Assembly: GCF_001458255.1 (NCBI RefSeq)
Contig: NZ_CYSB01000030.1
Span: forward strand, 1 to 64,000
From: Thalassovita autumnalis
Lineage (GTDB): Bacteria > Pseudomonadota > Alphaproteobacteria > Rhodobacterales > Rhodobacteraceae
Length of the DNA stretch: 64,000 bases
Direction of reading: 5' to 3'
Positions 43,976 through 53,149 of the stretch are shown piece by piece. Below the pieces are notes generated by a model. That model searched no databases. It saw only the letters and a program-made list of their open reading frames with translations, and was not told the origin of the DNA. Both the position numbers and the translations under genes were made by a program. How positions within the stretch are numbered: the stretch's first letter is position 1; every line of letters starts with the position of its first letter.

Positions 43976-44841
43976 TCCAGCTGTTGATCGGTGGGGTGGC
44001 CTCGGGCTGCATCTACGGGCTGGTCGCGCTGGGGTTTGTGCTGATCTACAAAGCCAGCGAAGGCGTGAACTTTGCCCAGGGCGACATGATGATGCTGGGC
44101 GCCTTTGTGGCGCTGGGGCTGGTGAACCGGGACTATTGGGCGCTGCCTTTCATTCTGGGCATTGTGCTGGCCTGCGTCATCATGGGCGGTGTCGGCTACG
44201 GGATTGACCGCTTTGTGGTGCGCCGGATCTTTGGCCAGCCGCAGTTTGCGCTGGTGATCCTGACCATCGCTTTGGGCTTCGTCCTGCGGTTTGTGGCCGG
44301 GGCGATCTGGGGCTTCACCCCGCTGGTTCTGGAAACGCCATTTGCCGGCAAACACCTGTCGCTTGGCGGATTGGTGTTGGGATACGAAGACATTTTGACA
44401 ATATGTGTCACCGCTGTCCTGACGCTGGGTCTCTGGGCATTCTTCAGCCGCACCAAACTGGGGCTGGCGGCACAGGCCGCATCTCAGAACCAGATGGCGG
44501 CCTATATCGTCGGCGTTCCGGTGCGGCGGATCAATTCGCTGATCTGGGGGCTATCTGGCATCGTCGCGACCATTGCCGGGGTTCTTTATGCCGCCAAAGG
44601 GGCGATTGATCCCAATATCGGCCTTTTGGGGATCAAGGCCTTTGCCGCTGCGGTTATTGGCGGCTTTGGCAGCCTGCCGGGTGCGTTGCTGGGCGGCCTG
44701 CTGATCGGTGTGGTCGAACCTGTTGCGGCCCGTTACCTGCCATCGGGTTTCAGCCAAATGAGCCCTTACATCCTGATGTTGATCGTGCTGACAACCCGCC
44801 CAGGCGGCCTGTTTGCACAGATCCATGCCAAGAAGGTCTGA
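43966..44841 (+). CDS. Branched-chain amino acid-type ABC permease (LivH-like), second set
   Basis: A 291-aa permease with about eight membrane segments. It has the GFVLIYKASEGVNFAQGDMMMLGAF motif near residue 25 and the coupling loop RTKLGLAAQAASQNQMAAYIVGVP near residue 165. It belongs to the Liv/urea-type importer family and is followed by the LivM-like partner after 3 nt. An AAAGGG Shine-Dalgarno lies upstream, within the leader ORF. Confidence 0.87.
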   Translation: MELIQLLIGGVASGCIYGLVALGFVLIYKASEGVNFAQGDMMMLGAFVALGLVNRDYWALPFILGIVLACVIMGGVGYGIDRFVVRRIFGQPQFALVILTIALGFVLRFVAGAIWGFTPLVLETPFAGKHLSLGGLVLGYEDILTICVTAVLTLGLWAFFSRTKLGLAAQAASQNQMAAYIVGVPVRRINSLIWGLSGIVATIAGVLYAAKGAIDPNIGLLGIKAFAAAVIGGFGSLPGALLGGLLIGVVEPVAARYLPSGFSQMSPYILMLIVLTTRPGGLFAQIHAKKV

Positions 44842-44844
44842 GCG

Positions 44845-45942
44845 ATGCGGGTGGTGTTTAAAACAAGCTATGACAAGGACATCGACCTGCATCCCGATTG
44901 GTGGGAGCGCGGTAAAATCGCTGTGTTGCTGGTGGTGATGGGCCTGCTGCCGTTTCTGGTTGGCGAATATTATCTGGCGGAGGCGACCAACACATTGATC
45001 TGGGCCTTGGCGGGCATGGGGCTGATGGTGCTGGTGGGCCATTCCGGGCAGGTGTCGCTGGGCCACGCAGGCTTCATGGCAATCGGCGCCTATGTGGACG
45101 CCGGGCTGATGACCGCAGGGGTGCCCTGGATTATCGCCTTTCCACTGGCGGGACTGGCGGCGGGCTGTTTCGGCGCGCTGGTGGCGATCCCGGCGGTGCG
45201 CATGTCCGGGATCTATCTGGCGATTGCCACATTGGCGCTGTTTGTCATCATTGAAGAAATGATCATCATCCTTGAACCGCTAACCGGCGGGGTCGGGGGG
45301 ATGTTTGCGCCTTCCATCACGCTGTTTGGCATTGATTTCGATCGCTACGCCAGCCTCAGCAATTTCTACTGGCTTGTGCTGGCCATCGTGGCGCTGGTCA
45401 CCTGGGGCTATGCCAATATCCTGCGCAGCCCAACCGGGCGCAGCTTCCTGGCGGTGCGCGACAGTGAGGTGTCGGCGCGGGCGCTGGGCATCAACGTGAC
45501 CCGGACCAAGGCGCTGGCCTTTGGTCTGTCCTGCGGGGTGACCGGGCTGGCTGGAGCGTTGATGGGTCATTACATCGCCTTCTTTAACTATGAGCTGTTT
45601 TCCATCTTCATCTCCATCAACCTGCTGCTGGTGGTCACCATTGGGGGGCTTGGCTTTATCCAAGGTGCCTTCTTTGGTGCGGTGCTGATCACTGCGGTGC
45701 CGCAGCTGATTGCGATCCTGCGCGATGGGCTTAATGCCTCGGTCGGGATTGATCTGGGGGCGGTGCCGGGGCTGGATACGCTGATCTTCTCGGTCATTCT
45801 GGTGGGCTTCATCATCTATGAGCCGACCGGGCTTTATGGGCGCTGGCTGAAGTTCCGCGCCTATGTGCAGCTGTTCCCGCTGGCCCGCCGCGAAATGTTC
45901 CGCCGCCAGAAAACCTACCTCAAGACGGAGCGGATGCGATGA
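44845..45942 (+). CDS. Branched-chain amino acid-type ABC permease (LivM-like), second set
   Basis: A 365-aa permease with an N-terminal cytoplasmic extension of about 25 residues, then about ten membrane segments. The motif LVGHSGQVSLGHAGFMAIGAYVDAGL is near residue 60, and RSPTGRSFLAVRDSEVSARALGIN is the loop that meets the ATPases. It ends with a basic tail and overlaps the LivG-like gene by 4 nt. Confidence 0.87.
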   Translation: MRVVFKTSYDKDIDLHPDWWERGKIAVLLVVMGLLPFLVGEYYLAEATNTLIWALAGMGLMVLVGHSGQVSLGHAGFMAIGAYVDAGLMTAGVPWIIAFPLAGLAAGCFGALVAIPAVRMSGIYLAIATLALFVIIEEMIIILEPLTGGVGGMFAPSITLFGIDFDRYASLSNFYWLVLAIVALVTWGYANILRSPTGRSFLAVRDSEVSARALGINVTRTKALAFGLSCGVTGLAGALMGHYIAFFNYELFSIFISINLLLVVTIGGLGFIQGAFFGAVLITAVPQLIAILRDGLNASVGIDLGAVPGLDTLIFSVILVGFIIYEPTGLYGRWLKFRAYVQLFPLARREMFRRQKTYLKTERMR

Positions 45943-46718
45943 GCCTGTTGGAGGTTACAGATCTGGCCGTGCATTTCGGCGGGGTGAAGGCGGTTGATGG
46001 CGTTTCCTTCCACGTTGAGGAGGGCGAGGTGTTTTCGATCATCGGCCCCAATGGCGCGGGGAAATCGACGATCTTCAACCTGATCTCGCGGTTTTATGAG
46101 CCGACGCGCGGCAAGATCCGTTTTGATGGGGCGGAGCTGACGGCGCTGGCACCGCATCAGGTGGCGGATCTGGGCATTGCCCGAACCTTCCAGAACATTG
46201 AACTGTTTGATCATTCCACCGTGCTGGACAACCTGTTGATGGGCCGTCACCGCCATCGCGCCACCCATTGGGTGCAGGATCTGTTGTTCCTGCCCAAGGT
46301 CCGGGCCGAAGAGCGCGCGCATCGCCAGAAGGTCGAGGAGGTGATGGAGTTTTTGGAGCTGGAAGCCTACCGCGACAAGATGATCGCTGGCCTGCCCTAC
46401 GGCGTGCGCAAAGTGGTGGAGATCGGCCGCGCCCTGTCGATGGGGCCCAAAATGATCCTGCTGGATGAACCTGCCTCGGGCCTGTCGGTCGAGGAAAGTC
46501 AGGATGTGGCCTATTGGATTGAGGACATGCGCCGCGACATGGGGCTGAGCGTCTTGATGGTGGAACATGACATGCGGCTGGTGACACAGGTCAGTGACCG
46601 GGTGTTGGCGGTGGCCAATGGCAAACCACTGGCACTGGGCAGTCCAGCTGAGGTGCAGAGCGATCCAGAGGTGCAGGCGGCCTATCTGGGCACCGCAACG
46701 GCGGAGGATGTGGCATGA
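45939..46718 (+). CDS. Branched-chain amino acid-type ABC transporter ATPase (LivG-like), second set
   Basis: A 259-aa ABC ATPase with Walker A GPNGAGKST near residue 37 and Walker B MILLDEPASGL. The signature region reads LPYGVRKVVEIGRAL, the usual LivG variant of LSGGQ. It shares 4-nt overlaps with both neighbours, so the set is translationally coupled. Confidence 0.87.
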   Translation: MSLLEVTDLAVHFGGVKAVDGVSFHVEEGEVFSIIGPNGAGKSTIFNLISRFYEPTRGKIRFDGAELTALAPHQVADLGIARTFQNIELFDHSTVLDNLLMGRHRHRATHWVQDLLFLPKVRAEERAHRQKVEEVMEFLELEAYRDKMIAGLPYGVRKVVEIGRALSMGPKMILLDEPASGLSVEESQDVAYWIEDMRRDMGLSVLMVEHDMRLVTQVSDRVLAVANGKPLALGSPAEVQSDPEVQAAYLGTATAEDVA

Positions 46719-47479
46719 CCCTGTTGGAGCTGCGCAATGTCGAAAGCTTCTACGGGGCCATCATGGCGCTGCGCGGGGTGTCGATTGATGTGCCGGAGGG
46801 GCAGATCGTCACCATTCTGGGCGCCAATGGCGCGGGCAAGACAACGCTGATGAAAACCATCTCGGGGTTGATGGACGCGGAAAAGGGCACAATTGATTTC
46901 AACGGCACGCGCCTGAACGGGATGGAGCCGGATAAGGTGGTTGCGCAGGGGCTGGCCCATGTGCCCGAGGGGCGCGAGGTGTTCCCCTACCTCAGCGTCG
47001 AAGAAAACCTGCGGCTGGGGGCCTATGCCCGCAAAGGCGGCGGCGTGGCCGAGGATATTGAGCTGGTCTACAGCTACTTCCCCATCCTGAAAGAACGCCG
47101 CGCGCAATCCGCCGGCTTCCTGTCGGGTGGGCAGCAGCAGATGCTGGCGATTGGGCGGGGCCTGATGGCGCGGCCCAAGCTGATGTTGCTGGATGAACCC
47201 AGCCTTGGCCTGTCGCCGCTGCTGACGCAGGAAATCTTTGCCATCATCAAACGCCTCAACGCCGAGCAAGGGGTGACCATGCTGCTGGTGGAACAGAACG
47301 CCCATGTGGCGTTGAACACCGCGCATTACGGTTATGTCCTTGAAATGGGGCGGATTGTCATGGCTGACAGCTGCGCGGCGCTGAAAGCCTCGGAAGATAT
47401 TCAGGAGTTCTATCTGGGCAAACAGGATGCCAGCCAACGGGGCGAAAAACGCTGGAAGAGGCGCAAGACATGGCGATGA
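46715..47479 (+). CDS. Branched-chain amino acid-type ABC transporter ATPase (LivF-like), second set
   Basis: A 254-aa ABC ATPase: Walker A GANGAGKTT near residue 36, signature LSGGQQQMLAIGRGLM, Walker B LMLLDEPSLGLSP. The C-terminus is Arg/Lys-rich (KRWKRRKTWR), extending past the usual LivF end by about 15 residues and overlapping the synthetase gene by 10 nt. Confidence 0.87.
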   Translation: MTLLELRNVESFYGAIMALRGVSIDVPEGQIVTILGANGAGKTTLMKTISGLMDAEKGTIDFNGTRLNGMEPDKVVAQGLAHVPEGREVFPYLSVEENLRLGAYARKGGGVAEDIELVYSYFPILKERRAQSAGFLSGGQQQMLAIGRGLMARPKLMLLDEPSLGLSPLLTQEIFAIIKRLNAEQGVTMLLVEQNAHVALNTAHYGYVLEMGRIVMADSCAALKASEDIQEFYLGKQDASQRGEKRWKRRKTWR

Positions 47480-49311
47480 CCGGGACAGAGATGCAGGCCC
47501 CCATCACCGTTGAGGGGTGCGATACGGTTGTGGCGCTTTGGGCGAAACGCTGTGCGGCGCTAGGGGATCAGATTGCCCACCGCGAAAAGACGCTGGGCAT
47601 CTGGCAGGCCTACAGTTGGCGCGACTATTTTAAGGGCGCGCGGGCCGTCGGGCTGGCGCTTGAGGCGCTGGGCTTCAAACGCGGTGAGGTGGTGCAGATA
47701 CTCAGCGAGGACCGGCGCGAATGGCTGTACTGTGATCTGGGAATTGCGGCGATGGGCGGGGTGCCATCGGGCGTTTACACCACCGACAGTGCCAGCCAAT
47801 TGGCGTATCTGATGACGGATTCCGGGGCGCGCTTCCTGTTTGTGGAAAACGACGAACAGCTGGATAAGTTTCTGGAGGCACGCGACCAGATGCCGGATGT
47901 GGCAAAGGTCATCGTGTTTGATCGCGATGGGCTGGCCGCGTTTTCCGATCCTCAGGTGATGTTCTGGGATGATTTTCTGGCGCTGGGCGTTGCACAGGCC
48001 ACGGCGGATCCGAAACGGTTTGATGCGGCTCTGCAGCAGGTGAAACCAGAGGATCCGCGCATGCTGATCTACACCTCTGGCACCACCGGGCCGCCGAAAG
48101 GGGCGATCATCACCCACCGCAATATCCTGTTTCAGATGAACGCCAGCCGCACCACCCTGCGGTTTGAACCCACCGATGAGCTGCTGTGTTTCCTGCCCCT
48201 GTGTCACGTGCTGGAACGTCTGATCTCGGTCGAGTTGCCGATTCTTGTGGGCTGTAAGGTGAACTTTGCCGAAAGCCCCGAAACCGTCTTTGATAACCTG
48301 CGTGAGGTGTCGCCGCATACCTTCACCGGGGTGCCGCGGATCTGGGAAAAGATCTATTCCCGCCTTGCCATCATGCGGGGCGAGGCCGGCTGGCTGGGGC
48401 GGATGGCCTTTGACTGGGCGGTTGCGGCAGGCATGGCGAAAGTTGAGGCGGATCAAGAGGATCGCGCCTTTGGCCCCTTGGCTCGGATCAATCTGGCGCT
48501 GGCCGATCTGCTGGTTTTGCGTAATCTGCGGGATCTGATCGGTTTGGCCCGCACCCGGCGTTGCGCCACCGGGGCCGCGCCGATCAGCCCCGAGTTGCTG
48601 CGCTGGTTCAGCGCCATTGGGGTGAACCTGTGCGAAGGCTTTGGGATGACCGAAACTGCAGGCGTTGCCTCGGTCAATACGGTGGATGACAACCACATGG
48701 GCACCGTCGGTGCGCCGTTGCCGGGGTTGCAGGTGCGCATTGCAGAAAATGGTGAGATCCAGCTGCACGGCCCGGCCATCTTTGGCGGCTATTGGAACAA
48801 GCCGGGCAAAACCGCCGAAACCTTTAGCGAAGACGGCTGGCTGCGCACCGGCGATATGGGGCGGGTCAACAATCAGGGGCGGCTGATCATTACCGGCCGC
48901 TTAAAAGACATCATCATCACCGCGGGCGGCAAGAACATCACCCCGGCCGAGATCGAGAGCCGGCTGAAATTTTCACCCTATGTTTCGGACGCGGTGGTGA
49001 TCGGCGATCGGCGCAAATATCTAACCTGCCTGATCATGATCGATCAGGAAAACGTTGAACGTTTTGCGCAGGAACGCCAGATCCCGTTTTCCGATTTCGC
49101 CTCGCTCACCCGCGCGCCGGAGGTGGTGGCGCTCATCGGTGATCTGGTGCGCCAGGTGAACGGCGAATTTGCGCAGGTCGAACAGATCAAGGATTTCCGC
49201 CTCATCGATATTCTGCTGACCGCAGAGGATGAGGAACTGACCCCAACCATGAAATTGAAGAGGAACTACGTAAACCAGCGCCATGCGGCGTTGATCGACA
49301 GCATGTACTGA
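47470..49311 (+). CDS. Long-chain-type AMP-forming acyl-CoA synthetase
   Basis: A 613-aa acyl-CoA ligase of the long-chain/FadD15-like class. Signatures are MLIYTSGTTGPPKGAIITHRN near residue 197, CEGFGMTETAG, GWLRTGDMGRVNNQGRLIITGRLKDIIITAGGKNITP, and the late LTPTMKLKRNYV. It activates a carboxylate with ATP and CoA. It is coupled to the transporter genes on both sides, so the imported solute is probably a carboxylic acid that becomes a CoA thioester on entry. The chain length or aromatic specificity is not clear. Confidence 0.87.
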   Translation: MAMTGTEMQAPITVEGCDTVVALWAKRCAALGDQIAHREKTLGIWQAYSWRDYFKGARAVGLALEALGFKRGEVVQILSEDRREWLYCDLGIAAMGGVPSGVYTTDSASQLAYLMTDSGARFLFVENDEQLDKFLEARDQMPDVAKVIVFDRDGLAAFSDPQVMFWDDFLALGVAQATADPKRFDAALQQVKPEDPRMLIYTSGTTGPPKGAIITHRNILFQMNASRTTLRFEPTDELLCFLPLCHVLERLISVELPILVGCKVNFAESPETVFDNLREVSPHTFTGVPRIWEKIYSRLAIMRGEAGWLGRMAFDWAVAAGMAKVEADQEDRAFGPLARINLALADLLVLRNLRDLIGLARTRRCATGAAPISPELLRWFSAIGVNLCEGFGMTETAGVASVNTVDDNHMGTVGAPLPGLQVRIAENGEIQLHGPAIFGGYWNKPGKTAETFSEDGWLRTGDMGRVNNQGRLIITGRLKDIIITAGGKNITPAEIESRLKFSPYVSDAVVIGDRRKYLTCLIMIDQENVERFAQERQIPFSDFASLTRAPEVVALIGDLVRQVNGEFAQVEQIKDFRLIDILLTAEDEELTPTMKLKRNYVNQRHAALIDSMY

Positions 49312-49368
49312 GACCGCCACAGGCCTTTCCGGGCTGATGCAACCGGCGGCACCAAAGGGAGGAAGATC

Positions 49369-50535
49369 ATGAAGATGTGGAAAGCACTGGCCGCAGCGGC
49401 GGCCTTGGCGGTGGCGTCCGGTGGCGCGCAGGCTGAAAGCGGTGTCTCAGAGGATGAGATCAAGATTGGCGGGGCGCATGATCTCTCTGGTATTTTCGCG
49501 CCCTTTTCTGTCCCGGCGGTGAAGGCGGCGCAGCTCTATTTTGATGAGGTCAACGCTGCCGGCGGTGTGCATGGCCGCAAGATCACCTATATCGTCGAAG
49601 ATCACGGCTATCAGGTGCCCAAAGCGGTGCAGGCGGCCAATAAGCTGGTCAACCGCGATCAGGTGTTTGCCATGCTGCTGAGCCTCGGAACACCGCATAA
49701 TCTGGCGATGTTCAAACTGATGGGGCCCAAGGGCGTGCCCAATATCAGCCCGCTGACCGCCGCACGCCAGATGGTCGATCCGCCCGCGCCGTGGAAGTTT
49801 GCCGGCAATGCCTCCTACTACGACGGGGTGAAGGCAACGACCGAATATATGGCAGCGGAACAGGGGTCGTCGACCTTCTGTCTGATGTTCCTGCCAACCG
49901 ATTTTGGGGTTGAGATTCAGGCCGGGTTGAAAGATGGCGCTGCGGCTGCGGGTAAGAGTTATGGCGTTGAAACCAAACACAAACCTGATGAAACCGATTT
50001 CTCCGGCGCCTTGGGTAAAATCAAGGACGGCGGCTGTGACACCGTTGGCTTAGCGCTGGGGGTCAGCCAGACCATCAACGTGATCGCAACGGCCAATAAG
50101 CTGGGCATGAGTGACGTGAAATTTGTGCTCTCATCAGCTGGATTCCACACAGTTGTGGCCAAAGGGCTGGCGGCGCAGGGCGTCATGGGGGGCGTTTATG
50201 CAGGGGCCGGCTGGCAGGATCTTGAGGCCCGGTTGGCAGAGCCTGCGGTGGGCGGCTGGGTCAAAGCCTATACAGAAGCGACCGGTGAAAAATTCCCCGG
50301 CACAGGCGCATTGCTGGGCCGATCCGGTGCGGAATTGCTGGTGCGCGGGCTGGAAGCGGCTGGTCCGGATCTGACCCGCGAAGGGTTCATCGCCGCGATG
50401 GAGGGGCTGTCCTTCCAGGATGAGATTTCGGGCTACCCGGTGGCACTGAGCGCTGACAATCACGTGGCGGGGCGCAGTGTTTTTGTCTCGGCCGTGGAAA
50501 ATGGATCCTGGAAACTGTTGAAGACGCTCGACTGA
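49369..50535 (+). CDS. Periplasmic solute-binding protein, Liv-type, second set
   Basis: A 388-aa exported binding protein with signal peptide residues 1-22 (AQAES). The mature N-terminus VSEDEIKIGGAHDLSGIFAPFSVPAVKAAQLYF and the KFAGNASYYDGV and GALGKIKDGGCDTVGLAL segments match the Peripla_BP_6 family that binds amino acids, amides or aromatic acids. The Shine-Dalgarno is GGGAGGAAG. It is the last gene of the transporter operon and is followed by a terminator. Confidence 0.88.
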   Translation: MKMWKALAAAAALAVASGGAQAESGVSEDEIKIGGAHDLSGIFAPFSVPAVKAAQLYFDEVNAAGGVHGRKITYIVEDHGYQVPKAVQAANKLVNRDQVFAMLLSLGTPHNLAMFKLMGPKGVPNISPLTAARQMVDPPAPWKFAGNASYYDGVKATTEYMAAEQGSSTFCLMFLPTDFGVEIQAGLKDGAAAAGKSYGVETKHKPDETDFSGALGKIKDGGCDTVGLALGVSQTINVIATANKLGMSDVKFVLSSAGFHTVVAKGLAAQGVMGGVYAGAGWQDLEARLAEPAVGGWVKAYTEATGEKFPGTGALLGRSGAELLVRGLEAAGPDLTREGFIAAMEGLSFQDEISGYPVALSADNHVAGRSVFVSAVENGSWKLLKTLD

Positions 50536-50560
50536 GCACCAGTTTACAACCTGACCGAAG

Positions 50561-50588
50561 AAGAGGCGCTGTGACGCGCCTCTTTTTT
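50561..50588 (+). terminator. Rho-independent terminator of the second transporter operon
   Basis: A 9-bp stem (50561-50569 with 50576-50584) and a TGTGAC loop are followed by a run of T residues. It ends the 43966-50535 transcript. Confidence 0.9.
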
Positions 50589-50722
50589 GTCGCTGTGTCA
50601 GTCCCGGCAGCAACCGGGGTGCGCAACTCATGCGGAAGTTGGGGGATTAACATTTCCTTAATAATAGAATCATTGATGTGGCGACTTGCATGCCGCACAC
50701 TTATCACTGGACGGGAGGAGCT

Positions 50723-51277
50723 ATGACGCGTCGGATTTATATAACCGGTGCGGCCGGCACCGGTGTCAGCAGCCTTGGCCGCGCTCTGGCGCAGCGGCTG
50801 CATGTATCCCATGCGGATGTTGATGACAGCTATTGGTGTGAAGACGAGCCGCCCTTTGTGACAAGGCGACCAAAACCAGCGCGGCGCAGCTGCCTGCTGG
50901 ACCAACGTGGCACGGGCGGTTGGGTCATGAGTGGCTGCCTGGAAGGCTGGGGCGAAGACCTGATTGAAGAGGCCGATCTCTTTGTCTTCCTCATGGTGCC
51001 CACGCCGATCCGCATTGACCGGCTGCTGCGCCGTGAACGCCACGATTATGGCCGGCGCATCCTGCCCGGCGGCGACATGCATCGCAGCCATGAACGGCTG
51101 ATTTCCTGGGCCGCGCGCTATGATGATCCGGACTTTGCCGGGCGCAACATGTACCGTCAGGAAGCTTGGCTAGACCGTCAGACCACGCCGGTGCTACGGA
51201 TGGGGGGAACGCTGCCGTTGCTGCGGCTGGTGGATCAGGTGATGGCACATAAGGCGATCCGGCGGACTTATGCCTGA
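50723..51277 (+). CDS. P-loop NTPase, adenylate-kinase-like
   Basis: A 184-aa protein with an N-terminal Walker-A-like loop TGAAGTGVSSLGRALA (residues 8-23), where the usual Lys is Val. Variants of this family with ITGASGSGTTTL also lack it. A lid-like R-rich segment (RRERHDYGRRILPGGDMH) follows. The ATG at 50723 has a GGAGGAG Shine-Dalgarno. It may be a kinase-like protein of unknown substrate. The lack of the P-loop Lys raises doubts about ATP hydrolysis, though the family may use another residue. Confidence 0.7.
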   Translation: MTRRIYITGAAGTGVSSLGRALAQRLHVSHADVDDSYWCEDEPPFVTRRPKPARRSCLLDQRGTGGWVMSGCLEGWGEDLIEEADLFVFLMVPTPIRIDRLLRRERHDYGRRILPGGDMHRSHERLISWAARYDDPDFAGRNMYRQEAWLDRQTTPVLRMGGTLPLLRLVDQVMAHKAIRRTYA

Positions 51278-51297
51278 GCCTTCGGGCGGACCTGCGC

Positions 51298-51588
51298 CTA
51301 GTGACTGAGGAAATCCGCCGCCATCCGCAGATCCCGTAGGGGCCTGACCACATCGATGGATTGCTGATACAGCGGATCTGCCTTGAAGGCGGCCAGCTGA
51401 GCCTCGTCTTCAAATTCGCCATAGACAACAAAATCAGGCGCCGCACCGTGGATCGGGTCAGACTTCAGGTTGCGGCCGATTTCGAAATGGCGGGCATGGC
51501 GGCTCTGGGTCAGCAGGGACAGACCGTCATAGATCCTGTCGCGGTCTTTGGGATCGCGGGCGGTGAAAAAGACGATGTGACGTAGCAT
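51298..51588 (-). CDS. Dabb (stress-responsive A/B barrel) family protein
   Basis: A 96-aa protein with the antibody-like start MLRHIVFFTARD and the F-x-E-F...PLYQQSIDVVRPL elements of small ferredoxin-like Dabb proteins. The start at 51588 has an AGGAG Shine-Dalgarno. Function unknown; it may be a dimeric small-molecule binder. It is separate from purU by 84 nt. Confidence 0.75.
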   Translation of the reverse strand: MLRHIVFFTARDPKDRDRIYDGLSLLTQSRHARHFEIGRNLKSDPIHGAAPDFVVYGEFEDEAQLAAFKADPLYQQSIDVVRPLRDLRMAADFLSH

Positions 51589-51672
51589 GGCTACACTCCT
51601 GCCGATTAAAAACAGATCTCCCTTGCTGGCGATGTGGCGCACAGCAAGGGTAGGTTCAATCGACAGTGCCAA

Positions 51673-52557
51673 TTATCCCATACGTTCCGAGGCGTGGCTG
51701 CCAGGGCTGGCAGGGAAGACTACGGTTTTGTTTCCATTGAGAAAAACGCGATGATGGATATGGGCGTGGATGGCGCGGGCCAGCACCTGCGCCTCAACGT
51801 CGCGGCCCAGACTGACGTAATCCTCAGCGCTTTGGGCGTGGGTGACGCGGATGATGTCCTGTTCGATGATCGGGCCTTCATCCAGATCGGCCGTCACATA
51901 GTGAGAGGTTGCCCCGATGAGTTTCACACCGCGCTCAAACGCCTGTTTGTACGGGTTTGCACCTTTGAAGGAGGGCAGGAAGGAATGGTGAATATTGATG
52001 ATCCGGCCGGACATTTTCTGGCACATTTCATCAGACAGCACCTGCATGTAGCGCGCCAGCACCACCAGCTCCGCGCCGCTCTCTTCGATGATCGCCATTT
52101 GCGCGGCTTCGGCCTCGGCCTTATTGGCTTTGGTCACTTTGATACAATGGAACGGAATGTCGTGGTTTACGACAACCTTCTGATAATCCATGTGATTTGA
52201 GATCACCGCCACGATGTCAATCGGCAGCGCGCCGATGCGCCAGCGGTAGAGCAGATCGTTCAGACAATGCCCAAAGCGGGAGACCATCAAGACAACTTTC
52301 ATCTTCTCGGTCTCATCATGGAAGGCAAACGTCATGTCAAAACGGCCCGCCACCTCGGCAAAGGCTGCCTCCAGTGCGGTGCGGTCGGCCCCGGTTTCTG
52401 AGCGGAAACTCACGCGCATAAAGAAATTGCCGGTTTCCGCATCATCAAATTGGGCGCTGTCTGTCAGGTTGCAGCCCTGATCGGCCAGAAAATTGGCGAT
52501 GGCAGCAACGATGCCGCGGGTGGAAGGGCATTGCACAGTAAGGGCGAGGGTGGTCAT
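51673..52557 (-). CDS. purU: Formyltetrahydrofolate deformylase PurU
   Basis: A 294-aa hydrolase converting 10-formyl-THF to formate and THF. An N-terminal ACT domain (about residues 1-80: LTVQCPSTRGIVAAIANFLADQGCNL) is followed by the formyltransferase-like catalytic domain with SNHMDYQKVV, the HHSFLPSFKGANPYKQAFERGVKLIGATSHYVTADLDEGPIIEQD motif split over this region, and catalytic N/H/D positions in it. The ATG at 52557 has a GGAG Shine-Dalgarno. Formate made here could feed the FDH of this window. A long structured region lies upstream. Confidence 0.92.
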   Translation of the reverse strand: MTTLALTVQCPSTRGIVAAIANFLADQGCNLTDSAQFDDAETGNFFMRVSFRSETGADRTALEAAFAEVAGRFDMTFAFHDETEKMKVVLMVSRFGHCLNDLLYRWRIGALPIDIVAVISNHMDYQKVVVNHDIPFHCIKVTKANKAEAEAAQMAIIEESGAELVVLARYMQVLSDEMCQKMSGRIINIHHSFLPSFKGANPYKQAFERGVKLIGATSHYVTADLDEGPIIEQDIIRVTHAQSAEDYVSLGRDVEAQVLARAIHAHIHHRVFLNGNKTVVFPASPGSHASERMG

Positions 52558-53149
52558 TGGGCGCTCCGTCAGATCAGTTTGGCGCGATATTCCTTGTGAC
52601 CGGCGGGGCAGCAATTGGCGAAATGCGACATTCGCCGCAAATTCGCGGCGGATTTGGCTGCGGATCAGAACACATGGTTCCGATGCGGCACAGCTGATCA
52701 ATATCGGGGCGTTTTGTGAACATAGGCTCTGCGCAGCGTGGCTGGAAAAGAGCTGTAACCTCCTCGGCCCCATTGTTGCAGGCCAGAACCGAGGAGGTTA
52801 CGCAAGTTTGCACCCCAGAACGATGCAAGCGCAGATGCGGTGCGGGCGGCGGGCTCTCCCGTTCAGAAGTAGGAGAGTTGTCGGGGAAAGCCCCCAAACG
52901 CCCGCGCCGGGCATCATTGCTATGCCGTGATTTGTGCAACTGTTGTGCCAACCTTTGGATGTGTGGATAATTTTTCTTCAAAGGCGTTGGTAGTGGAGAA
53001 AAGCAGTTGGGTGTAGGTGCGTTTCCGTAATTTCAGTGACTGCGGAAAATGCGGTAGTCCAGCGGTCTTCCCTGTCGCGCAACAACCGCTAAGGTGCCCG
53101 GTTAAGGGACCGGTTCAATACCGGGTGACGTGAGCAGAGGGGCGGAGCA
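52558..53149. other. 592-bp gap between purU and the FAD oxidoreductase gene with strong hairpins
   Basis: No convincing gene. Structure seen: a 6-9 bp hairpin at 52630-52653; a perfect 13-bp inverted repeat at 52755-52767 with 52789-52801; a three-way junction at 52842-52905 (7-bp closing stem 52842-52848 with 52899-52905, arms 52854-52877 and 52883-52894); a perfect DnaA box TGTGGATAA at 52962-52970; and a small hairpin at 53110-53124. It may hold a structured leader of purU on the reverse strand or a small RNA. No known riboswitch core was recognised. Confidence 0.45.

Noticed and set aside
52574-52981. A 135-codon reverse-strand frame in the purU upstream gap.
   Set aside because: The sequence is low in recognisable protein features, overlaps strong RNA structures and has no good start.
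53091-53130. A T-arm-like stretch (CCGG-TTCAAT-CCGG) suggesting a tRNA.
   Set aside because: No acceptor stem, D-arm or anticodon arm can be built upstream; it is a simple hairpin.
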